DNA from: Bacteroidales bacterium
GTDB lineage: Bacteria; Bacteroidota; Bacteroidia; Bacteroidales; UBA932
Length of the DNA stretch: 64,000 bases
NCBI GenBank assembly: GCA_016281315.1
Contig: JAEEIJ010000058.1
Location: forward strand, 37,769 to 101,768
Direction: 5' to 3'
Position numbers and translations under genes: made by a program. The notes beneath the pieces are model-generated. The model was not told where the DNA came from. It ran no database searches and saw only the letters and a list, made by a program, of their open reading frames with translations. Below are positions 28,710-38,513 of this stretch, piece after piece; the first letter of the stretch is position 1; every line of letters starts with the position of its first letter.

Positions 28710-31700
28710 CTACAAGGCAGGCTGAAGCGCGTTCCATATCTGGTCGGCCATGTCGGCCATTCCGGAAGGATTGGGATGCACGTTATCGTAGGTAGAAGCC
28801 GCACGGTCGGCGAAAACCACCTCGGCATAAGGCAGACTGTAATGGTCGCACACGTCGCGGATTACCTGGGCATATGTGCTGTACTGGGCGTCCATCACAT
28901 TGTCTCCGATAACACAGGCTATCTGGGCGTTCGGATACGTGGTTTTGAGCAGTCGGATAAGCTTGTCATAGGCCTGGGCGAACTGGAATTCGTCCAGATT
29001 GTCGGTGGCGATGGAAAAGTCCAGCGTCCCCACGGGCAGATTGAAGCTCCAGGCATCATTGGTGCCGCCATTGACGATAATCACATCCGGATTACCCAAT
29101 TCCACATAGCGATGCAGGAATCCGTAGCCGGGATGGCCCTTATCGGTCGTCTCCTGAACGCAGGTGCCCGTATAGGAAGAATTCACCTCCAACTTGGCGT
29201 TACTCATCTTTTGGTAGATGAGCTTGTGCCACCAGGTCTGCGTCACGCTGGTAAAATCGGCATACGAGCCCTTGGGATACTGGTAGTTGCTGGGATAAGG
29301 CGTGTACCCCTGATAGGTGGAGATGGAGTCTCCCAGGATGGACACGCGCTTTTTTATGGTGCTTTCCGATGCTGCAGGGCCCTGCGGAACAGGATAGCCG
29401 TTCGCGCCAATCACCCAAGTAGAGGCCTCCACCGCTGCCGGAGGAGCCGCGTTCCAATCTGCGGCATCGGCATTCAGCGCCGCCAGGAAGTTGGCATACA
29501 CCTCGGCCGAAGAAGGACGGATGACCGAACCGCTGTTCCGCATCTGGGCATCACTGAGTTCCTGTTCGCTCTTGGTATAAACCCATGCTGTGCTGTAACG
29601 GCCGGCCTTGAAACCAGAGATCCAATAGCAATCCTGTACGACACCGGCGAGATTATTGGCGTTCTGCGCTTCGTTCCCGCCGCGCTGCCAACCATAGAGG
29701 CAGCCATTGGACTGGTTGGAGGCCGGGTCAATGACGGCGCCGTTAAACGTATAGGCGGTGTAAGGCGTGGCCGAGTAACAGTTGCGCATGATCAAGTCTG
29801 CGCAATACCCGGCAATACCGCCCAGGTTTTGGTTGCTGGAGCCGCTCTTCACCTGCGAAGGCATGGTGCAGCAGTTAAAGATGGTCACATAGTTCATCAC
29901 CTTCACGTTGGCGTTGCCCACGATGCCGCCCACATTGCCCTTCACGCTGGCGGTGTTGTCAATGACACCGTCCACGAAGCAGGAATTGGCGATAACCATC
30001 GTTTTGCCATTGTCGTATATCTGGCCGATGATACCGCCCACAGCACCGTTGTCACTGGAGTCGCTGCCGTTTGTCTCATTGATGACGTCGCAGGAAACGG
30101 TGCACAGGTTGATGGTGGCGGGGGCTTCGATATCGCCGATGATACCACCCACAATACCCCTGGTGGCCTTGATCTCCTTACAATTCACCGTGCAGTTTTC
30201 GATGCGGCGGTAATTGGCATTATTGGTCACATAGCCCACGATACCGCCAACCATTCTCGTCCCTCCGGAGACCGTGGTCCCGGAACCGGTCACACTGCAG
30301 GACAGGATATTCCCGCCCGTATGTTCACCCACGATGCCGCCCACACGTTCGCCAGCGCCGCTAATGGCACTGCCAGGCAGCAGGTGGCAATCCTCGAGGT
30401 CACTGGCGGTACCGGAAGAATAGCCCACAATGCCTCCACACTTCTGTTTGGCGCTGTTGGTAGCGGTCACACTGCCCTGGAAAGAACAATGGCGGATATT
30501 ACCAGCCATCAGTTTACCGACCAGGCCACCGTTGCATTCGTCGCTTCCGGTGATGGTAGCCCCCGTCACATGGCAGTTTTCAATCAGCGCCGAGGAAGTA
30601 GACTGCACGCAGCCCGCAATGGCGCCGTTGTTCCAGGTGGTAGAGTTAAGCGTAACGTTTTCCAGCAGGAGCCCGTCAATATGCGCAGTCCCGTCCAGAT
30701 AGCCGAAGAACCCGACAGCCTTCTTGGACTGGGGATTGGTAATAACCAGATTACTGATTTTATACCCATTACCCTCATATGTCCCGCTGAAGAACGAATA
30801 CGGGGACGTCGCGTTGGAGTTGCCAATGCTGTTATGAGTCCCCCCGGCATAGTCGATATCGGCCGTCTGACGGTAATAATCCGAATGGAAATGCATATAT
30901 GCATCCTCCGTACTCCCCACGTAATCCGCCATCTCCGCCAGGTCCGCCACCGTCTCAATCTTCCACGGGCTCTCAGCTGTTCCCAGGCCTCCGCTGAAGT
31001 ATGACTGCGAAGGGGTGATTCCGTCCATATCTACCATCAGGGTATTCAGTTTGCCCTCCTCGAAGGAGATGGGATGGCCGTCGGGGACGACTATCTCCTT
31101 CGCGAAAGATTCCTTTTCGCTCGTATATGCCGCTACAGAGAATGTCTGTCCTACGGTGAAATCTGCTCCCCAGCTGGTGAACCAGACGGCCACATCGGCG
31201 CCGCCGGCGAGGGGCGTGGCATACTTCACCTCTACGCTGCGCCCGCCGGCATAGATGTCTCCGCTCGCGCCGGTGGAAAGGTTCATTTCACGCCCGCCGG
31301 ACAAATACACGCCTTCCGGAGCGATCAACTCGATCCTGTTGAAGGACTTCCCGGCAGGAAGGTTCTTCAAGGTGATGCAGTTCAATGCCGTAGCCCGGCG
31401 GAAAGAAGCCGTCCAAGAGGTGGACTTACTGTCGAAGTCCGCGGGTTGGGCAATCATGATGTACGCCGCCGGATCATAGGCCCCGGCCGATGCATTCTGT
31501 ACGCCCGGAAGCACCACCTTATAGCGGGCGGGATTTTCATTCTCGGAGGCAGCCACCACCGAGGCCGGATAGATGCCCTGGTACAGATAAGAAGACGCCG
31601 TGACGGGATTGATGGTGAATGAGAAAGCAGCCGATGCCTGGCCGTCATATGCACTTGTGGGCACTGAGGCGGCGAACACGCTGGTGCCCCCGCTGGTGAT

Positions 31701-31931
31701 GGCCAGCTGCATCTGCTCATCGCTTCCCCACAAGACTGTATTGGCCTGGCCCAGGAAAGTCCCCAGGTATGTCTTGGATGCGTCTTTCTGCTGGATGGCC
31801 GTCTCTTGGGCCAGGGCCTCTACTGTAACAGTGATAGCCTCCCCGCTTCCGGCGGTGACGTCCTTCTCCCGGGAGCAGGACACCATGACGGCGACGGCCA
31901 TCCCTGTCATCAAAATAAGATATTTGTTCAT
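28710..31931 (-). CDS. Surface lipoprotein: fimbrillin-like N-terminus, GLUG repeats, SGNH hydrolase
   Basis: A 1073-residue lipoprotein (lipobox MAVAVMVSCSREKD, Cys19). Residues about 30-320 resemble fimbrillin/Mfa-like domains (VLWGSDEQMQLAI). Residues about 330-800 hold GLUG-type units (GGLVGKLMAGNIRHCSFQGS, GGIVGYSSGTASDLEDC, GGIVGEHTGGNILSCSVTGS), predicted to form a beta-helix stalk. The last 216 residues are an SGNH/GDSL esterase: block I ILGDSIS (Ser869), block III GGTND (955-959), and the Asp/His pair in DNVHPNPSG (1049, 1052). Such enzymes deacylate lipids, sugars or polysaccharides; the substrate is not shown. It follows the GLUG-GDPD gene by 2 nt. The shared stalk with a different catalytic end is notable. 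Confidence 0.82.
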   Translation of the reverse strand: MNKYLILMTGMAVAVMVSCSREKDVTAGSGEAITVTVEALAQETAIQQKDASKTYLGTFLGQANTVLWGSDEQMQLAITSGGTSVFAASVPTSAYDGQASAAFSFTINPVTASSYLYQGIYPASVVAASENENPARYKVVLPGVQNASAGAYDPAAYIMIAQPADFDSKSTSWTASFRRATALNCITLKNLPAGKSFNRIELIAPEGVYLSGGREMNLSTGASGDIYAGGRSVEVKYATPLAGGADVAVWFTSWGADFTVGQTFSVAAYTSEKESFAKEIVVPDGHPISFEEGKLNTLMVDMDGITPSQSYFSGGLGTAESPWKIETVADLAEMADYVGSTEDAYMHFHSDYYRQTADIDYAGGTHNSIGNSNATSPYSFFSGTYEGNGYKISNLVITNPQSKKAVGFFGYLDGTAHIDGLLLENVTLNSTTWNNGAIAGCVQSTSSALIENCHVTGATITGSDECNGGLVGKLMAGNIRHCSFQGSVTATNSAKQKCGGIVGYSSGTASDLEDCHLLPGSAISGAGERVGGIVGEHTGGNILSCSVTGSGTTVSGGTRMVGGIVGYVTNNANYRRIENCTVNCKEIKATRGIVGGIIGDIEAPATINLCTVSCDVINETNGSDSSDNGAVGGIIGQIYDNGKTMVIANSCFVDGVIDNTASVKGNVGGIVGNANVKVMNYVTIFNCCTMPSQVKSGSSNQNLGGIAGYCADLIMRNCYSATPYTAYTFNGAVIDPASNQSNGCLYGWQRGGNEAQNANNLAGVVQDCYWISGFKAGRYSTAWVYTKSEQELSDAQMRNSGSVIRPSSAEVYANFLAALNADAADWNAAPPAAVEASTWVIGANGYPVPQGPAASESTIKKRVSILGDSISTYQGYTPYPSNYQYPKGSYADFTSVTQTWWHKLIYQKMSNAKLEVNSSYTGTCVQETTDKGHPGYGFLHRYVELGNPDVIIVNGGTNDAWSFNLPVGTLDFSIATDNLDEFQFAQAYDKLIRLLKTTYPNAQIACVIGDNVMDAQYSTYAQVIRDVCDHYSLPYAEVVFADRAASTYDNVHPNPSGMADMADQIWNALQPAL

Positions 31932-31933
31932 AA

Positions 31934-34900
31934 TTATCGCAATCCTTTCTTTTTAAAATAGGCATCTGCAATCTCTAAGAAGTCAATCTGGAGGAAGTCG
32001 GAGCCGGAAGCAATGAATTTGTCGAGCGGAACGCAGGAGCCGCTCTGGCTGCCATACCAGTTAATGAGCGGGGTTTCCCAATCAACGCCGTTCTTGTCCT
32101 CGTTCAAGGCATTGGAGAAGGACAGGGCGCCGCGCTCATGCACCTGCTTGCCAAGACCAGTGATGGTTTCATTGTAATAGGTGAGCGCATCGTACTGGAA
32201 GAGTTTGCAGCAGCCGAAGTAACTGGGCTGGTAGGTAGTCACGTCATCCGCCACATCCAGCCAGGGTTCGATGGCCAGTTTACTGCCAATTACCTCCAAC
32301 GCACGCGCCACATAGGCTTTCTTGTCGGAAGCGCCGAAGATGGCCACCTGGTCCACTGTGCCGGTATTCTTGATGGCGTCGATCACCTTATCCATGTCCG
32401 CCTCCTTAATATGGATGGTCACATAGATCCTGTCCTTGGTGACGTTAAGCACTTCTTCCAGCGTGGGGACGTGGATGTACTGGCCGTTCACCATCGGGTA
32501 GTTCGAACCATCGCGGTTACGCATCCTGTAGCCCTGAAGCGTGGAGAGGGTCATGTTCTGAACGTAAGCGTTGGAGCCGCTGAGACCGCAGTTGGTAACC
32601 GGCCTCACGGATTCGTCGTGCAGGACGACCAGCTTTCCGTCGCTGGTGGTGCGCACGTCCACCTCCACCATATCGGCCCCTAATTCAATCGCCTTCTGGA
32701 TGGTGGGGACGCAATTCTCGGGATAATTGTTCTGGCGGGCCCAGTAAGTGAGACCGCGGTGCGCGACCAGATAGATGTGGTTGGCAGGAACCTCCGCGTG
32801 ACCGTACTCGGAAATCTTGTCGTTGCACAGGTTTAGGAGATTCATCCCGGAAGGGCTTTCGCCGCCGCCGGAGATGGCGTTGGAAATGCCCTTGGGCGTA
32901 GGATAACCGTTATCGTACAGTTCCCAGCTCTGGGCATACACATCCAGGACGGGATTCTCATTCCAGTCGGCCGCATCGGCATTCAGCGCCGCGATGAAGT
33001 TGGAATAGGACACGCCCGTAGAAGGACGGGTGACCGAACCGCCGTTCCGCATCTGGGCGTCGCTGATTCCCTGGTTATTGTTCGGGGAAGCGGTCCCCTT
33101 GCCCACCTGGAACGTGGAGAGCCAGTAGGAATCCTGCACCTCGCCGTAAGAAGAGTACCAGCCATAAATGCTGCCGCAGCTGGATTCCGCGGAAGAAATC
33201 TGCGCGCCGTTGAAGTAGATAGCCGTATGCGGCACAGGGCTATAGCAGTTCCGGATGGTCCAGTACTTGATCCAGCCGGCAATGCCACCCAGGTTTCTGG
33301 TGGTATCCCCCGTGAGGATTTTGGACGGGAAGGCCGTGCAGTTTACAATATACTTCTGACCGGATGCACTGGAATTGCCTCCGCCCAGGATACCGGCAAC
33401 AGAGCCGCCCTTACCATTGTAGTTGCAGAGTTCCCCGCCGGCATAGCAGCAGTTGGCGATAACCACCTTATACCCGCTGGCTGCGACATAGCCCACGATG
33501 CCGCCCAGATTGCCGTACTTGGTATCTCCGCTCTGGCTGGCGGCATTGTTGATGACATCGGCTATAACCGTGCAACGGTTGATAATCATCTCGCCGCCGC
33601 CCAACTGGCCCAGGACTCCGCCCACAAAGCCCTTGGTGGCGGTAATGCTGGCGCAGTTGACCACGCAGTTCTCGATGGTCTTCGTACCCGAGGTCCCGTC
33701 GGCGATACCGACGATGCCGCCCACGTAATCATTGGCAGCTTCAATCTCGGTGGAGACGCCGGTAACGCGGCAGCCGCTGATGGTGCCACCGCTCATATGG
33801 CCCACAAGGCCACCCACCTTATTGTTCTGCGTGTTGCGTACCGTTCCGCTGAACGAGCAGTTACGAATGACTCCGGACATCTGCTGCCCCACGAGGCCAC
33901 CCACATGCCAGCCGCTGCTGCCACCCTCACTTACGGTGGCACCCGTCACGGTGCAGTTCTCGATGATGACGGAAGAGGCCCCTTCGATGTTTCCGGCGAT
34001 GGCGCCGATGTTGTAAGTCGTCTGTGCCTGCACCTTGGGATTTTCCAGATACAGCCTGTTGACATGGGCGTTTTCGGCCAGGTAGCCAAAGAAGCCGAAA
34101 GCCTTGTTGGAACCGGCGGAAGTGGCGGTATTCAGAGCGTTGGCTACGGAGACATTCCTCACCTTGAAGCCGTTTCCATCGTAACTGCCCTTGAAGAAGC
34201 GCTGCGCGCCGCTGGCGTTGGTATTGCCGATGGCCTGGAGCGTTGCCCCGGCGAAGTCGATATCGGCCGTCTGGAGATAGCTGGCCGATGCATACGTGCC
34301 GGTTCCTGCGTTCACCTTGGAAGCCAGGAAGACCAGATCGGCCACCGTTTCAATCCGGTAAGGATTATCGGCCGTGCCCTTTCCGCCGCTGAAGACATAA
34401 TCGTCGGCGTCGTCATAGTTGGAGAAATCCACCCTGATGGTATTCAGTTTCCCTTCCTCCAAGGTGATGGACCTCCCCGACGGGATGACCACATTCCGGG
34501 TGTAATAATAAGAATCGGTGTAAAGCGTGATACGGAGGCTCTGGCCGGCTGTCATTGCGGCGCCCCAGGAAGTGAACCACACTTTGAAATTCCCTTCTTC
34601 TTTACCCAGAGGACTTGCATATTTCACGTCGATGTTCCGGAAGCCCTCGAGTATTTCCCCGCTTTCACCGGTAGAGAGGTCCATCGCCCGTTCACCGGAA
34701 AGATAAACCCCGGCAGGGGCGATGATTTCCACCTTCTTGATCGTTTCCTCGTCCGTAAAATTCTCGATGGACAGACAGTTCAGCGCCACAGCCCTGCGGA
34801 AAGCGGCCGTCCAGGTGGTGGACTTGCTGTCGAAGGGCGTGGGCCGGGCAATCATCAGGTATGCCTTCGGATCATACTTCCCGGCCGATGCATTCTGCAC

Positions 34901-35326
34901 CAACGGAAGCCTTACCCGGTAGGATGCAGGGTCGGTATTTCCCTCCTCCGCCACAGCCGAGGCCGGGTAGAATCCCTGATACAGGTAGGATGACGCCGTT
35001 GCGGGATTAACGGTAAACGAAAACTGGGCCGATGCCTGCCCGTTGTAGGCGCTGGTAGACTCAGACGCGGCAAAAACGGTGGAACCGCCAGCCGTTACGG
35101 CCAGCTGCATCTGCTCATCCATCCCCCAGAGCACGGTGTTGTCCTGGCCCTGGTAAGTACCCAGATAGGTCTTCACGGGTTCCCTTTCTTCCGGGGCGGC
35201 CTCCTGAGCCAACGCCTCCACCGTCACGGTGATAGCGCCTCCTGGGGCCCTATCCTCCATAGGTTTTTCCTTGATACAGGAAATGATGGCCGCGAGTCCC
35301 GCCAGAGTGACAAGAATCTTTTTCAT
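31934..35326 (-). CDS. Surface lipoprotein: fimbrillin-like N-terminus, GLUG repeats, GDPD domain
   Basis: A 1130-residue paralogue of the SGNH lipoprotein next to it. Lipobox LAAIISCIKEK (Cys17). The N-terminal part shares AITVTVEALAQE and VLWGMDEQMQLAV with its neighbour, followed by GLUG repeats (GGLVGQQMSGVIRNCSFSGT, GGLVGHMSGGTISGCRVTG, GGIVGIADGTSG) and the shared SDAQMRNGGSVTRPS element. Residues about 852-1130 are a glycerophosphodiesterase: YLVAHRGLTYW (His), YPENCVPTIQKAIELGADMVEVDVR (metal ligands) and LVVLHDES (His). These match the canonical HRG/HD motifs better than the GDPD at 17457-18437. ATG 35326 is the lipoprotein start; a longer frame to 35362 is unlikely. Confidence 0.82.
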   Translation of the reverse strand: MKKILVTLAGLAAIISCIKEKPMEDRAPGGAITVTVEALAQEAAPEEREPVKTYLGTYQGQDNTVLWGMDEQMQLAVTAGGSTVFAASESTSAYNGQASAQFSFTVNPATASSYLYQGFYPASAVAEEGNTDPASYRVRLPLVQNASAGKYDPKAYLMIARPTPFDSKSTTWTAAFRRAVALNCLSIENFTDEETIKKVEIIAPAGVYLSGERAMDLSTGESGEILEGFRNIDVKYASPLGKEEGNFKVWFTSWGAAMTAGQSLRITLYTDSYYYTRNVVIPSGRSITLEEGKLNTIRVDFSNYDDADDYVFSGGKGTADNPYRIETVADLVFLASKVNAGTGTYASASYLQTADIDFAGATLQAIGNTNASGAQRFFKGSYDGNGFKVRNVSVANALNTATSAGSNKAFGFFGYLAENAHVNRLYLENPKVQAQTTYNIGAIAGNIEGASSVIIENCTVTGATVSEGGSSGWHVGGLVGQQMSGVIRNCSFSGTVRNTQNNKVGGLVGHMSGGTISGCRVTGVSTEIEAANDYVGGIVGIADGTSGTKTIENCVVNCASITATKGFVGGVLGQLGGGEMIINRCTVIADVINNAASQSGDTKYGNLGGIVGYVAASGYKVVIANCCYAGGELCNYNGKGGSVAGILGGGNSSASGQKYIVNCTAFPSKILTGDTTRNLGGIAGWIKYWTIRNCYSPVPHTAIYFNGAQISSAESSCGSIYGWYSSYGEVQDSYWLSTFQVGKGTASPNNNQGISDAQMRNGGSVTRPSTGVSYSNFIAALNADAADWNENPVLDVYAQSWELYDNGYPTPKGISNAISGGGESPSGMNLLNLCNDKISEYGHAEVPANHIYLVAHRGLTYWARQNNYPENCVPTIQKAIELGADMVEVDVRTTSDGKLVVLHDESVRPVTNCGLSGSNAYVQNMTLSTLQGYRMRNRDGSNYPMVNGQYIHVPTLEEVLNVTKDRIYVTIHIKEADMDKVIDAIKNTGTVDQVAIFGASDKKAYVARALEVIGSKLAIEPWLDVADDVTTYQPSYFGCCKLFQYDALTYYNETITGLGKQVHERGALSFSNALNEDKNGVDWETPLINWYGSQSGSCVPLDKFIASGSDFLQIDFLEIADAYFKKKGLR

Positions 35327-35339
35327 AGCGCACACTCGA

Positions 35340-35495
35340 CTAGAAGATAAACGGATTGTCATTTATGTCGTTGTCGCCGTAGAAACCGCCGCCGCCCTGA
35401 TGGAACTGGTCATAACCGGACGTAACGGTGAACAGGCAGTCTTCGAAGCATACCGGGACGACGCCCGCCTCTGGAGCAGTATAGTTTTTCTTCAT
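35340..35495 (-). CDS. Small YTAPEA-motif protein (51 aa)
   Basis: Starts MKKNYTAPEAGVVPVCFED and ends in a Gly/Asn/Asp-rich tail (GGGGFYGDNDINDNPF). It shares the MK...Y(S/T)APEA..V pattern with the 55-residue protein at 38237-38404, the first gene of the same operon. Tiny proteins with an MKK..Y..P opening are often found beside surface lipoprotein genes in Bacteroidales, with no known role. It lies 13 nt before the GLUG-GDPD start and 16 nt after the beta-helix gene. No signal peptide is evident. Coding status rests on position, the shared motif and a clean start. Confidence 0.55.
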   Translation of the reverse strand: MKKNYTAPEAGVVPVCFEDCLFTVTSGYDQFHQGGGGFYGDNDINDNPFIF

Positions 35496-35511
35496 AATCG
35501 GAACTGTATAA

Positions 35512-38223
35512 TTAGTTGTTATTCTGGTATGCGCCCGGCCAGTAATTCCCGTTGCGGGAGACACCCCGGCCATCCGTCACGAAGCCCTTCGGGCTCATAG
35601 CGTCGAGCCAGGCCCAGAAATCATTCCCCACATGGCTGACACCCGAGACATTGGAAGAGAAGTCAATGTTAAAGCTCTTGATGGCATTCTCCACGTCGGT
35701 CTGGGTGGCGGGATTGAGGCTGAGTCCGTTGCTCCAGGCATACACACCATATTTTCCGGTAGAACTCCACTCCTCGGAATAGCTTCCGTTAAGGGAAGCT
35801 ATACTCTTGCTCAGAAGATCGCTGCTTACTGGAGCGGCATTGTTATAGGTGCCGTCGCAACTGAGCACATTGTGACCGCGGTTGTCAAAATAGGACGCGC
35901 CCTTCCCCATCACAAAAACGTTATTCGCCGCATTTGTGTTGATGAAAACATTATTGCAGATGGTTGTTTTTACCGTCCCGTTATCACGGACCAGCGCCGT
36001 CGCAGTGTCGTCAATGAGGGTACTGTTGGTGATGAGCCAGCCGCTGTCGGCGTTGAACACCACCGTGTTACCGGGAGTAGCGTTTATACTGTGGTTACCC
36101 ATAGTGGTGACGTTGTTCATGCACACCACGGAACCGGAGGCCTGTACCGCAACGCCCCAGGCATCTTTGTTGGCATTGGTATTGTCTTTGAACGTCACAC
36201 GGTTCATATACAGAAGGCTGGTGGCGTTGTTGATGCCGATAACGCCGCGGGAGGTAGTCGTATTGGATTTGAAGAGGCAATTGTCCAGATATACCCGCTG
36301 ACCACTTAAACCGGCACCCAGATGGATAGCCGAGCCCCAGCCGGAACCCGCGTTATTACTATCGAACTTACAACCCGTCGCGGTAATGACGGTATTGCTG
36401 TTGATGGAAGCGACGACACCGCCCATACCCGTAACGCTGTTGCCGGTAAATGTGCAGTTATCGAGCGTAACGGCGTCTCCGCTGTTGCGAAGGACAATCA
36501 CACCGCCGCCAACGTCTTTCCAGGTGCCGCTTCCACCAATCTTGGTGGCCGTATTGTTGGTAAACGTACATCCATTGCAGGTGACGCCCGCGGTGCCCTG
36601 GATACTCATAACGCCTGCGGCTGTGGCCGAATTACTGGTGAACGTGCAGTTGTTGAAGGTGGTCACGGCCGAACCGCCGGTGTGGAATACGCCGCCCCAG
36701 CTGGATGCGGAGTTGTTGTTGAATGCACACGCGGAAAATGTCACATCCTTCATACCTGCGTTTTGAACGGCACCGGAAGTGTTGGCTGTAGTGTTCTTCC
36801 AAAAAGTGCATCCAGAAACCTCTACATGAGCATGAGTCCCGGCATTATCCAGTTGGATACTCGAACCGTTGCGTGCATGGTTGGCCTGGAAATAGCAATT
36901 TGAAATGGTAGCATCGCAATAATTCAGTTTTATAGCGGCACCGGATCCGGAACCATCGGGCCCCACATTATGGATAAACCGGCAGGAATTGAGCGTAACC
37001 TTTGCCGTCTCCGACGATGAATGAACGCGAAGCGCCATCCGGTTGCTACCATCGGCGCTGGCATCCTTGAAGGTTATACCCTCGAAAGTAATATTGGTAT
37101 TGTTACCCAGATCTAAGATCCCGGCTTCATTGTTTCCCGTAAATGCAGCCCTATAAATTGTAGTATCACGGCCCGAAAGGGTCGTCCCGGAAAGAGTGCC
37201 GGGGTAACCGCCGTCGAAAGTGACGGTCACCGGTTTACCATAATCCGTGTAATCCATGGAATACATACTCCCCGCCGTCCCGGCAAGATAATACGCGCCA
37301 TCCGCCATGTGGAAGGTTACGCCATCAATGATTTCAGGCTTTTGAAGCAGGACACGCAGTTGTTCCACACCAATGGCATTCTCCCACTTTTTGCCATTCT
37401 TATTGCCCCTTCCCTCCGGCGTAACAAAGAGATCCGTCTTGAATGCCGCGTCAATGGCGCCGATATCGAAGAAATCGGCCTTATCCAACGCGTGGCTCTT
37501 CAGAACATAGGCGGCAGGGCTGTTGGCATCACCTTTATACAGGGCGATGGAGAAGCCGCCGCTGAGCGTCACTGGCAGAACGGCGAAATAATAGTCTCCG
37601 GAACCGTCGATGGCCACTTCAATCTGGGTGGCGGGACTGCTCACCTCACCCAGGGTGATGTTGCTGCCGGAAAAGCTCACCGGGACGGAGCCGGCGAGGG
37701 TTTCGCCATTGTTGCCGCGGAATACGGCCTTGGTATAATCCGTGCCGCTGACACTGAAGGCGACAACGGCCGAAGCGTTATAAAACTGGAAGGTTTTCGC
37801 CTCCGCCGTAGTCTTTGCGACGGAGATATTGGCCGATGCAAACGATCCGTCCTGGCTGGCAGGAATCACCAAAGCGAGTTCGCCCTCGCTGAGAGCCGTT
37901 GCGGCGCCGGCAGGATAAGAGGCATAATAAATGTCCGCCTCGGCAATGCCCTCACCCGCGAACTTCACGCTGGTCCCTGAGCCTTGGGAAGTGGCCATGG
38001 CGCTACCGCCGTCCCACCATACTTTGATTTGGTCGTCGGAGGCCCAGCTGACAATACGCTTAAGGGCATCGTCGGGATCTACGGCAACCGTCGTTTTCAC
38101 GGCAGCCGCGCTGGCCGAGAACTCGACAAATTTCTTATCCCCAATGGGGGTTTCCTTCACACAGGAAAGGGCGAGGCCGGACACCGTCGCCACTGCAAAT
38201 ACGAAATCAAATACTTTTTTCAT
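35512..38223 (-). CDS. Large beta-helix surface lipoprotein
   Basis: A 903-residue lipoprotein (MKKVFDFVFAVATVSGLALSC, Cys21). Residues about 25-270 look like a fimbrillin-type domain (IVSWASDDQIKVWWDGG). After a linker (LFVTPEGRGNKNGKKWENAI, typical of proteins with PbH1 repeats) comes a right-handed parallel beta-helix of about 500 residues with repeating units such as VTLNSCRFIHNVG, ATISNCYFQANHA, VEVSGCTFWKNTTA, TTFNNCTFTSNSA and VTLDNCTFTGNSV. These resemble Chlamydia-Pmp-like/adhesin repeats rather than polysaccharide lyases; no catalytic motif is visible. ATG 38223 is chosen because it begins the signal peptide and avoids overlap with the small gene upstream. Confidence 0.75.
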   Translation of the reverse strand: MKKVFDFVFAVATVSGLALSCVKETPIGDKKFVEFSASAAAVKTTVAVDPDDALKRIVSWASDDQIKVWWDGGSAMATSQGSGTSVKFAGEGIAEADIYYASYPAGAATALSEGELALVIPASQDGSFASANISVAKTTAEAKTFQFYNASAVVAFSVSGTDYTKAVFRGNNGETLAGSVPVSFSGSNITLGEVSSPATQIEVAIDGSGDYYFAVLPVTLSGGFSIALYKGDANSPAAYVLKSHALDKADFFDIGAIDAAFKTDLFVTPEGRGNKNGKKWENAIGVEQLRVLLQKPEIIDGVTFHMADGAYYLAGTAGSMYSMDYTDYGKPVTVTFDGGYPGTLSGTTLSGRDTTIYRAAFTGNNEAGILDLGNNTNITFEGITFKDASADGSNRMALRVHSSSETAKVTLNSCRFIHNVGPDGSGSGAAIKLNYCDATISNCYFQANHARNGSSIQLDNAGTHAHVEVSGCTFWKNTTANTSGAVQNAGMKDVTFSACAFNNNSASSWGGVFHTGGSAVTTFNNCTFTSNSATAAGVMSIQGTAGVTCNGCTFTNNTATKIGGSGTWKDVGGGVIVLRNSGDAVTLDNCTFTGNSVTGMGGVVASINSNTVITATGCKFDSNNAGSGWGSAIHLGAGLSGQRVYLDNCLFKSNTTTSRGVIGINNATSLLYMNRVTFKDNTNANKDAWGVAVQASGSVVCMNNVTTMGNHSINATPGNTVVFNADSGWLITNSTLIDDTATALVRDNGTVKTTICNNVFINTNAANNVFVMGKGASYFDNRGHNVLSCDGTYNNAAPVSSDLLSKSIASLNGSYSEEWSSTGKYGVYAWSNGLSLNPATQTDVENAIKSFNIDFSSNVSGVSHVGNDFWAWLDAMSPKGFVTDGRGVSRNGNYWPGAYQNNN

Positions 38224-38236
38224 GGCGTTGTCCTTT

Positions 38237-38404
38237 TTACTCATCCCAGTCCAGAATAATTGCCGTGTATCCCTGAGACGTGTTCTCCGTGGAGCTGCAC
38301 AGCATTTTGCCGGTCTCCTGCGAAAATGAGACCGGCGAAGCCTCAGGAGCCGAATACGGCATTCCGAAAGACTTCTCCAAACATTTTTTAATGGGTTTCA
38401 TCAT
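38237..38404 (-). CDS. Small YSAPEA-motif protein (55 aa), first gene of the surface operon
   Basis: Begins MMKPIKKCLEKSFGMPYSAP followed by EASPVSFSQETG and ends with AIILDWDE. It is related in plan to the 51-residue protein at 35340-35495 (Met-Lys start, Y(S/T)APEA, then a hydrophobic Val/Phe stretch). It stands 13 nt upstream of the beta-helix lipoprotein. ATGs at 38404 and 38401 are both possible. No signal peptide or known domain is present. Upstream, 38405-38513 separates it from the divergent rhuM gene and has no good minus-strand -7 box; TAATGTTG at 38436-38443 is one base off. Confidence 0.5.
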   Translation of the reverse strand: MMKPIKKCLEKSFGMPYSAPEASPVSFSQETGKMLCSSTENTSQGYTAIILDWDE

Positions 38405-38513
38405 GCTAATATCTGTTTTTGTGTTATCTCGGTTACAACATTATTAGAACACACGCGCGCTGGAAACCCCCCAATATGTACGAAACTAATTTTTTTCTAT
38501 CTTTGTATTTGCT

